A stretch of 33,655 nucleotides of DNA from Acidobacteriota bacterium (GTDB lineage: Bacteria; Acidobacteriota; Blastocatellia; Pyrinomonadales; Pyrinomonadaceae): the NCBI GenBank assembly GCA_018269005.1, contig JAFDVK010000047.1:1-33655 (forward strand), written 5' to 3'. Position numbers and translations under genes: made by a program. Below, piece by piece: positions 28,750-33,655 of this stretch. Under the pieces are notes generated by a model that worked only from the letters and a program-made list of their open reading frames with translations, was not told the origin of the DNA and ran no database searches. Within the stretch, counting starts at the first letter, position 1. Every line of letters begins with the position of its first letter.

Positions 28750-29505
28750 TCAGCCAAGCGCCCTGCGATCAAGAAACCACACCAGTGTGTAGACGTCAGT
28801 CTCGGATCGGATGGCCTGCTCGCGAACTTGGAAGCGGTTGGCGTCGTACCGGGTGAACCAAGCACTGGCTGGCGTAGTCCTCGCTCGGGTCTCGTCGGCA
28901 GACCCGTGAAGCAGGTCTAAGGTTGTCGTACGAGTATCGATCTCTTCGAGCACGTACCATGAGTCGGGTACGCACGGTGACCGTCGAAACCAACGCGTTC
29001 CGTCGGGCCGATGGCAGACGAGCACGACAGGAAACCTATCGGCGTCGATTAGGCGAATAGCCGCGGCCGGTCGACTGACGTTGAACAGCGTAGAGAGCTC
29101 GGCCACCACTTCCCAGGACGGCGAAGTGAACTTCGCCAGCTCGGGATGGAACAGATAGCGAGGCATCAACAGATCGGCGGCAAAGCGGTTGGCCATTTTT
29201 TCGGCGTCTGCGGCACGTTCGCTGCCGATGTCGCGCGAAGCGCAGTACAACAGCGTGCCTCGGTGCAGCTGCCAATGGCCGAGCTCGTGCCCCAGCGAGA
29301 AACGTCGGCGACGAAAACTTTTGGTTGAATCGACGGTGATGATGGCGCGATCACCCACACCCACGATTCTCGCTTCGTGATTTTGCAGCGGCGTGAACCG
29401 GACCAGCGCGCCCAAGTCGTACGCTATGGCTTCCAGATCGATCTGCTGGGGTGTCGTAATCCCGTATTCGATGAGCAACTGTTCTGCGGCCGTTGGCTTG
29501 GTCAT
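28750..29505 (-). CDS. ImmA/IrrE family metallopeptidase
   Basis: The product is 251 residues from the ATG at 29505, chosen because it overlaps the preceding stop as ATGA; the frame stays open to 29547. The zinc-binding HELGH motif is at 73-77, and the third ligand is probably the Glu of AEKMANRFAADLLMP, which also shows the family hallmark. The C-terminal 100 residues form an extra domain with no recognised motif. ImmA/IrrE peptidases cleave or displace transcription regulators, as in ICEBs1 and the DdrO response. Here it is third in an operon after an ECF-sigma-like gene and a 139-residue gene, so either could be its substrate. The operon is divergent from the ubiquitin-like module. Confidence 0.85.
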   Translation of the reverse strand: MTKPTAAEQLLIEYGITTPQQIDLEAIAYDLGALVRFTPLQNHEARIVGVGDRAIITVDSTKSFRRRRFSLGHELGHWQLHRGTLLYCASRDIGSERAADAEKMANRFAADLLMPRYLFHPELAKFTSPSWEVVAELSTLFNVSRPAAAIRLIDADRFPVVLVCHRPDGTRWFRRSPCVPDSWYVLEEIDTRTTTLDLLHGSADETRARTTPASAWFTRYDANRFQVREQAIRSETDVYTLVWFLDRRALG

Positions 29506-29921
29506 TGCTTCAGGTCGTCTTCCGAGACCGAGCCGAGCGCAAGCCAATCCTGCAGGATATCGAGGACCTGCTGATCGTTCGGCTCCTGGCCGCCGCGAGC
29601 GGCCAAAGTTTGCGCTAGCGCTTGATTCCGGTCCCTTACCCGATGGAAGACCGCTCGAGCCTGGGCAGGAGTAAGCGTAAGTTTGGCGCCTGCAACAACG
29701 CCTTGTTGATTCAGTCGAGTGCGGGCACGTGCTAGCTTGGCGCGACCGGCGGCTTGCCGCGCAGCTTCGATGGCGCGATCGGCCTGCGCGATCAGGTCTG
29801 TCGCCTCCTCGCCCGATGCGACCGTTTCGGCCAGCAGTTCCTCGTGCGATTGCAACTGCACATCCTCGACCAGCGCATCGAGTACGCCGAAAAGCTTGGT
29901 TCGCGCGTCCCTGGTTTTCAT
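29502..29921 (-). CDS. Unknown 139-residue protein between sigma-like and ImmA/IrrE genes
   Basis: The product is 139 residues, mainly long charged amphipathic helices: an N-terminal KLFGVLDALVEDVQLQSHEE segment and an Ala/Arg-rich middle (EAARQAAGRAKLARARTRL) that could be a coiled coil. It has no cysteines, no signal peptide and no membrane segment, so it is not a classic membrane anti-sigma. It starts by ATGA overlap with the sigma-like gene and ends by ATGA overlap with the peptidase gene. Position suggests a soluble anti-sigma or adaptor that the peptidase could cleave. That is inferred from gene order alone. Confidence 0.7.
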   Translation of the reverse strand: MKTRDARTKLFGVLDALVEDVQLQSHEELLAETVASGEEATDLIAQADRAIEAARQAAGRAKLARARTRLNQQGVVAGAKLTLTPAQARAVFHRVRDRNQALAQTLAARGGQEPNDQQVLDILQDWLALGSVSEDDLKQ

Positions 29922-30475
29922 GGCTTCGGTCTCTTTCCGAAGTGTGCGTTCACGCGGCGATGGATGTAGGTTCTCGCCGAATCATATTCGGTCGCTGACA
30001 GGCCCAGCGTCTGGCGGATGTCGGCAGGCTTCATGTCATCCAGCAGGCACTCGAGGACGAGAGCTGCGTTGTCGTTGTGTTTCACCAGCTGCTGCAGAGC
30101 TTCGATCCTGGCTTGGGCTTCTTGTTCCTGCATGAGCTCGTCGGCCACGCTCGGATGGCTTGGCATCTGCGTTGCGGCGCTGGCATCGTCGTCAAAAGAA
30201 GCCGCAAAATCCAGCGCGTGAGTTTTCGCCTTCTTGCGCTCGTCGAACGCCACACTGCGCATTGCATTTACGAGGTACGCCAACATCTCCTGTTCGGTCG
30301 CGAAAGTCCGGCCGTTCACGACAGCGCGAGCGGCCGCCTGCTGGAACAAGTCGTCGGGGGCGAGCGAGCACCCGAACGCATACCGCTGTGCGATGCGGAT
30401 CAGGCGCAGGCGCGCAGCTTCTGACAGGTGCGGCAGCGCAACGCGGTTTTCGGATTGGTCGGAAGAGTCGGCCAT
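29918..30475 (-). CDS. ECF-like sigma-70 family protein
   Basis: The product is 185 residues. Residues 30-80 resemble sigma region 2 (APDDLFQQAAARAV, then an LAYLVNAMRSVAFDERKK stretch), matching the core-binding and -10 recognition helices. Residues 125-182 resemble region 4 with a helix-turn-helix (LLDDMKPADIRQTLGLSATEYDSARTYIHRR). Regions 3 and 1 are absent, as expected of an ECF factor. It is the first gene of the operon that also holds the 139-residue gene and the ImmA/IrrE gene, and it is divergent from the ubiquitin-like operon. The gap contains candidate ECF promoters on both strands, so it may drive its own operon and the conjugation operon. Confidence 0.8.
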   Translation of the reverse strand: MADSSDQSENRVALPHLSEAARLRLIRIAQRYAFGCSLAPDDLFQQAAARAVVNGRTFATEQEMLAYLVNAMRSVAFDERKKAKTHALDFAASFDDDASAATQMPSHPSVADELMQEQEAQARIEALQQLVKHNDNAALVLECLLDDMKPADIRQTLGLSATEYDSARTYIHRRVNAHFGKRPKP

Positions 30476-30518
30476 CGCCTGTCTCAGTGCCCGAGACCTG
30501 AAGGCTCCATGTTAGGCC

Positions 30519-30549
30519 GAACGCCGACATCAATTTCGTGTCGGCGTTC
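30519..30549. promoter_or_regulatory. Perfect 11-bp inverted repeat, candidate face-to-face ECF promoters
   Basis: GAACGCCGACA (30519-30529) and its exact inverse (30539-30549) flank a 9-bp spacer. Because of the symmetry each strand reads GAAC, 17 bp, GTC, which is the -35/-10 arrangement of sigma-E-type promoters (GGAACTT, 15 bp, GTC). The minus strand has the fuller GGAAC. Predicted starts would leave leaders of about 40 nt for the sigma-like gene and about 90 nt for the ubiquitin-like gene. An outer pair GGCTCC (30503-30508) and GGAGCC (30560-30565) sits symmetrically around it. The alternative reading is a dimeric repressor operator. In the longer leader, CGGCGG-ACA-CCGCCG (30590-30604) could form a small hairpin. 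Confidence 0.55.
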
Positions 30550-30637
30550 CGTTCGGTTCGGAGCCTATAGGGGTAATGGCCCGAACTTGCGGCGGACACC
30601 GCCGGCGGGCCAGTCACCCCAATAGCAGGAGACCATC

Positions 30638-30919
30638 ATGACCGCACACGAAGAAGCAGGGAAGAACCCGGCAAGCGACAAGGACATCGAACTGCTGATT
30701 GCGACCCCGAAGGGACCCTTTGACGGCACCTTCCCGAAGACCACGAAGGTCTCCGAGGTCATCCTCGCGGTCCGGACGAAGCTCGGCCTGCCCACCGATG
30801 CGTCGTTCGAGCTGTGGTCCGGGACCACGCGGCTCGAGCCGGAGGAACGCACGCTCGAAAGCTTCCATCTACCGAACCCGGCCAAGTTGACGCTCGTGGC
30901 CACTGGCTCGGGCGTCTGA
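30638..30919 (+). CDS. Single-domain ubiquitin-like modifier protein
   Basis: The product is 93 residues. After a 15-residue charged tail it has the beta-grasp pattern: DIELLIATPKGPFDG, a KTTKVSEVILAVRTKLGL helix, then ELWSGTTRLEPEERTLESFHL, which mirrors the later strands of ubiquitin. It ends TGSGV rather than a diglycine, so the last residue may have to be trimmed to expose Gly92 for activation. It is first in an operon with E2, JAMM and E1 proteins. The ribosome binding site AGGAG lies 7 nt before the ATG. Bil-type systems carry a two-domain modifier; this one has a single domain. Confidence 0.85.
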   Translation: MTAHEEAGKNPASDKDIELLIATPKGPFDGTFPKTTKVSEVILAVRTKLGLPTDASFELWSGTTRLEPEERTLESFHLPNPAKLTLVATGSGV

Positions 30920-30920
30920 T

Positions 30921-31376
30921 GTGACCACCGTCCAGCAACTGGCGGTTGAGGCCGAGCTCGAACACCTCGCGGCCAACGCCCTGCAGCAGGGGTGGCTGTA
31001 CGCCCGCACCGGGGATGCCGAATTCACGTTCGGCATCCCTTCCAAGGACGGGTCGTGGCTTCACCTGAAGGTACTTGTGGACCGCTACCCCACGCTCCCG
31101 CCCGCATGGCACTGGCACAACCCCACAACCGGTGCGCTGGACCAACCGGCCGACATGCCCGCAAACGGCGGGTTCTTTCACGGGAACGGGGTGATCTGCG
31201 CGCCCTGGAACAGGCTGGCCTACAAGTCCGTGGACGCACGTGGTCCCCATGAAGACTGGTCGATCGAGGGCGACTGGAAGTCCAACCCTAAGACGCTCGG
31301 CACAACCACGCTGTCGGCCATGGCGCAGCGCATCGCACTTGAGACGGCACAGTCGTCAGGACGCCGATCGGGATGA
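30921..31376 (+). CDS. E2-like ubiquitin-conjugating protein
   Basis: The product is 151 residues from a GTG start 1 nt after the modifier stop. The E2 active-site signature is visible: HGNGVIC with the candidate catalytic Cys93, preceded by a YPTLPPAWHWHNP segment that matches the E2 PxxPP/HPN region. A Trp (W95) follows the Cys by 2. It should accept the modifier from the E1-like protein as a thioester and pass it to a target. The length fits the prokaryotic E2 families. No separate E3 is encoded in the operon. The JAMM gene begins 15 nt after its stop. Confidence 0.85.
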   Translation: MTTVQQLAVEAELEHLAANALQQGWLYARTGDAEFTFGIPSKDGSWLHLKVLVDRYPTLPPAWHWHNPTTGALDQPADMPANGGFFHGNGVICAPWNRLAYKSVDARGPHEDWSIEGDWKSNPKTLGTTTLSAMAQRIALETAQSSGRRSG

Positions 31377-31391
31377 CTGAAGGACACGACG

Positions 31392-31868
31392 ATGCTTGAC
31401 CTCCCGGCTGACCGTTCGTGCTCGATTGCCGCGCCCGTCATGACCGCGATCGACGCTGTCATCGCCCCTGCGCGGCGCCAGCGTGTGGAGGGCATCGTCT
31501 ACCTGCTGGGGCGAACCAACGGCCCACAAGCGTGCGTCCTGTCATGCGTGGCCGTCGCGGCCAGCGCCAACTACGGGAGCTTTTTTGTTCCAAGCCGGGA
31601 AATGGTCCGAGTGGTGAACATCGCCAACGACTGCGCGCTGCAGGTGGTTGGCCAACTCCACACCCATCCTTTCGAAGCGTTCCACAGCCGCGGTGACGAC
31701 GCCGGTGCGCAGATCCGCTTCGATGGCTTCGTCTCGATCGTCGTCCCGGACTACGGTAACTACCTGCCGACCTTGCGAGGCGCGGCCGTCTACGCCTACG
31801 ACGCGGCCTTGGAGGAGTTCGTGCCGCTTCGGCCCGACCGCGTCTTCCTCGTCGGAGCAAGGCTATGA
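31392..31868 (+). CDS. JAMM/JAB-family deubiquitinase-like peptidase
   Basis: The product is 158 residues. The zinc site is HTHPFEAFHSRGD with H90, H92, S99 and D102, and the upstream Glu is E33 in VEGIVYLLG. The spacing between the second His and the Ser is 6 residues; the textbook motif has 7. JAMM peptidases in these operons trim the modifier precursor and remove it from targets. The ATG follows AAGGA by about 8 nt, and the stop overlaps the E1 start as ATGA. It lies before the E1 gene, whereas the described Bil operon places it last. Confidence 0.85.
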   Translation: MLDLPADRSCSIAAPVMTAIDAVIAPARRQRVEGIVYLLGRTNGPQACVLSCVAVAASANYGSFFVPSREMVRVVNIANDCALQVVGQLHTHPFEAFHSRGDDAGAQIRFDGFVSIVVPDYGNYLPTLRGAAVYAYDAALEEFVPLRPDRVFLVGARL

Positions 31869-33214
31869 GCCGGCAAGAGCTTGCCGAACGTTACGAGAGC
31901 CGCCATCGGCAGTACTGCGGATCGGCTACCCCGCCTGTGCGGGTCGAACTGTGCGCCGACGCGTCTGCGGTGGCGAACTACGCGACGCAGGTGGGCCTGC
32001 TCACGGCGACCTCGCTGCTCGGACGTTTGTTCGGTGACTTGCATATCCTGGTCCCTGACGCGCCGCTGCATCCGGCCCTGCACCCGACGGCGACGCGCCT
32101 CGGGGAAGCATTGGAGGCCGAGCGGACGCGTGCGCGCCCCGCCGAGCTTCGGGGTGCAGACCCGCGGACTGCCAACCCTCGCACGCTGCGAGTCCGGTGG
32201 GGCCCGGGGCCTGCGGACGTTGCCTTCGCGGGCGGGCAATGGTGGGCTCACGTAGGTGATTCCGTTACCGCCGGGAGCGAGCCGTTCGACGAGAATCCGT
32301 TCGGCGCGGCAATGGCGGCAGTGCTCGCCTGCACCGAGGCGTTCCGCATGGCGCTGGATCCAGCGTGCTCGGTGCGAACGCTGTTCGTCAGCACCTGGGA
32401 CTGGTCCGACGACCCCACCCAAGGCCCTCCTTGGCAATTGGGCCTGGACCTGGGCGAGATCTGGACCGTTGGCGTCGGATCCGTAGGAACGGCCGCGTTG
32501 CATTTCCTGACTCTTGCATCGCAACGCTTCCGTGCCGGGCTGTTTGATCGGGACCCCATCGAACTACACAACGTGTCACGCTCACCGATCTTTTCGGCCG
32601 ATGACGAGGCAAGTTCGAAGGTCGAGGTCGTTGCCAGATACCTGTCGGCACGTAATGTCGAGGTTCTCTTCGCACAGCCAACGTGGTTGCACGAATCGCC
32701 CGAATGGCAGGATCGCCCGCTGGGCCGCCCGGATCTGTTGATCTCAACCGCCAACGAGCACCACGTCCGCTGGCACATCGAAAGCCAGTATCCGCCGCTG
32801 CAAATGCACGCATCGACTGGCAAGAACTGGCAGTGCACGGTGTTTCGCCACGTTCCGATCGTTGAGGCGTGCTCCATGTGTCAGTTCCCCGATGATGGCG
32901 TCTCCGCGCCCATGGCCTGTGCCACCGGCGCAGTGGGCCGCACTACGACCGGGGTGCAGGTGGACGCGGCGCTGCCTTTCTTGTCGTTTGGAGCGGGGCT
33001 CATGATCGCAATCGAGGCTTGGAAGCTTGCCTTAAGTCCGACGCGCATCTCCTTAGTCAACCGTGTCTTCTGGCAAGCCGCGAGTGACCAGACGTTTCTG
33101 GCGCTGCCGCTATCTCGACGGTCCGGATGCCCGTGCACTCACCGGTCCGATGCGGTGCATCGGCAGGCTATCGCGGGTAGTCGCTACGCGCCGCTTAGCG
33201 GCTCACACCAGTAG
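31865..33214 (+). CDS. E1/ThiF-family adenylyltransferase with extra N-terminal domain
   Basis: The product is 449 residues. Residues 1-195 have no recognised motif and form an extra domain. The adenylation domain follows: GVGSVG at 203-208, D228 and D230 of FDRDPIELHN, R239, K252, and DLLIST at 290-295. Four cysteines (C336, C339, C422, C424) form a probable CxxC/CxC zinc site. C352 in ACATG is the best candidate for the catalytic cysteine, which would take the modifier as a thioester after adenylation. The gene is last in the four-gene operon. About 200 bp without a convincing gene separate its stop from glmS. Confidence 0.87.
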   Translation: MSRQELAERYESRHRQYCGSATPPVRVELCADASAVANYATQVGLLTATSLLGRLFGDLHILVPDAPLHPALHPTATRLGEALEAERTRARPAELRGADPRTANPRTLRVRWGPGPADVAFAGGQWWAHVGDSVTAGSEPFDENPFGAAMAAVLACTEAFRMALDPACSVRTLFVSTWDWSDDPTQGPPWQLGLDLGEIWTVGVGSVGTAALHFLTLASQRFRAGLFDRDPIELHNVSRSPIFSADDEASSKVEVVARYLSARNVEVLFAQPTWLHESPEWQDRPLGRPDLLISTANEHHVRWHIESQYPPLQMHASTGKNWQCTVFRHVPIVEACSMCQFPDDGVSAPMACATGAVGRTTTGVQVDAALPFLSFGAGLMIAIEAWKLALSPTRISLVNRVFWQAASDQTFLALPLSRRSGCPCTHRSDAVHRQAIAGSRYAPLSGSHQ

Positions 33215-33363
33215 CGCCTCGTTCGTTCCATGGCTTTCATCGCGGCTATCACGAACCGCAAGCCGCATTGGCCCAAGACGTCCCGATATCGATCAGCTCC
33301 GGCCCAAGGAGCTAGTCGAGTTGGAAGAACTATTGTTTGGCTCGCGCTTCCACGTGACGCCTT

Positions 33364-33400
33364 GTTGGACTATCTAATAGGCGGTTGGACGATTTATTAG
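33364..33400. repeat. Two 17-bp imperfect direct repeats at the island-glmS junction
   Basis: GTTGGACTATCTAATAG (33364-33380) and GTTGGACGATTTATTAG (33384-33400) match at 14 of 17 positions with a 20-bp period. They sit 13 bp beyond the glmS stop, exactly where Tn7-like elements join. They could be transposase-binding sites at an element end or a remnant of one. No TGT-type terminus is evident. Nothing comparable is seen at the left edge. Confidence 0.45.
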
Positions 33401-33415
33401 CTCTTACCAGCGCTA
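33383..33415. other. attTn7-type insertion region downstream of glmS
   Basis: Tn7 and relatives use the end of glmS as a landmark and insert about 25 bp beyond its stop codon. The stop is at 33413-33415 on the minus strand, so the predicted join is near 33388. Everything to the left is accessory DNA with no chromosomal housekeeping gene. No tnsABCD-like genes lie in the window, so whether a Tn7-like element brought the island is unknown. Confidence 0.5.
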
Positions 33416-33655
33416 TTCCACCGTCACGCTCTTGGCCAGATTGCGCGGCTGATCGACGTCGGTGCCGCGCGCCACGGCGACGTGGTAGGACAGCAGTTGC
33501 AGCGGGATGGTGGACACCACCGGCGCGGCAATCTCGCCGCATTCGGGCAGCACCAGCACGTGCCCGAGGTCGGCGTGGACTGTCACGCCGGCATCCACGA
33601 ACAGATACAGCTCGCCGCCGCGCGCGCGCACTTCCTCCATGTTCGACATCAGCTT
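33413..33655 (-). CDS. glmS: GlmS C-terminus, glucosamine-6-phosphate synthase (partial)
   Basis: The last 80 residues of glutamine-fructose-6-phosphate aminotransferase are present; the rest lies beyond the window. The ending [15 protein letters not shown] is the highly conserved GlmS C-terminus, and [14 protein letters not shown] forms the last part of the sugar isomerase domain. The enzyme makes glucosamine 6-phosphate for peptidoglycan. Its stop TAG faces the island, and this 3' end is the recognition region for Tn7-type target selection. It is the only housekeeping gene in view and marks the right border of the island. Confidence 0.96.
   Translation of the reverse strand, partial: KLMSNMEEVRARGGELYLFVDAGVTVHADLGHVLVLPECGEIAAPVVSTIPLQLLSYHVAVARGTDVDQPRNLAKSVTVE

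Noticed and set aside
30583..30615. A second ECF promoter starting at GAACTT (30583-30588) upstream of the modifier gene.
   Set aside because: The -35-like hexamer is good, but the nearest GTC lies 26 bp after GAAC instead of 17.
33063..33377. A 104-codon open frame overlapping the end of the E1 gene and running toward glmS.
   Set aside because: It overlaps the conserved E1 C-terminus in another frame, is Arg/Ser-rich like shadow translations, and matches nothing I recognise.

Overview
This is a high-GC bacterial window that is almost entirely an anti-phage defence island ending at the chromosomal gene glmS. Only the 3' end of glmS is inside the window (33413-33655, minus strand). Its stop codon faces the island, so the island sits where Tn7-like and other elements insert (attTn7). 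The GlmS C-terminus and base composition suggest a gammaproteobacterium, possibly Xanthomonadales; that placement is inference and weak. At the other edge (16-119) four 23-bp imperfect tandem repeats look like the end of a mobile element.

Region 1 (105-20327) is a class 1 DISARM-type locus with extra parts. On the minus strand drmD (SNF2-type helicase), drmMI (adenine methylase) and a reverse transcriptase form one translationally coupled operon. drmA, drmB and drmC form a second minus-strand operon. Between them, on the plus strand, sits a coupled pair: a second SNF2-type helicase with an N-terminal KOW/SH3-like segment, and an Hsp70/actin-fold ATPase ending in two DnaJ-type CxxCxGxG zinc motifs. 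The reverse transcriptase and the SNF2-Hsp70 pair are not standard DISARM components. They are the best candidates for an undescribed extension or a nested separate system.

Region 2 (20519-22244) is a two-gene plus-strand unit: a DUF488 protein with an extra N-terminal domain, and an unrecognised 273-residue protein. Region 3 (22357-28639, minus strand) is a tightly coupled triad of a DUF6361 protein, a phospholipase D-fold protein with two HKD-like motifs, and a helicase with a DEFQ box. It looks like a self-contained defence cassette.

Region 4 (28750-33214) is a bacterial ubiquitin-like conjugation module. The plus-strand operon encodes a single-domain ubiquitin-like protein, an E2-like protein, a JAMM/JAB peptidase and an E1/ThiF-like adenylyltransferase. 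A divergent minus-strand operon encodes an ECF-sigma-like protein, an unknown 139-residue protein and an ImmA/IrrE metallopeptidase. The shared intergenic region holds a perfect 11-bp inverted repeat. It reads on both strands as GAAC-N17-GTC, the spacing of sigma-E-type promoters. The simplest model is that the sigma factor drives both operons and the peptidase releases or controls it.

Most genes overlap their neighbour by ATGA or TAATG. I found no transposase, integrase, CRISPR array, tRNA or rRNA. No gene-free stretch exceeds about 200 bp.
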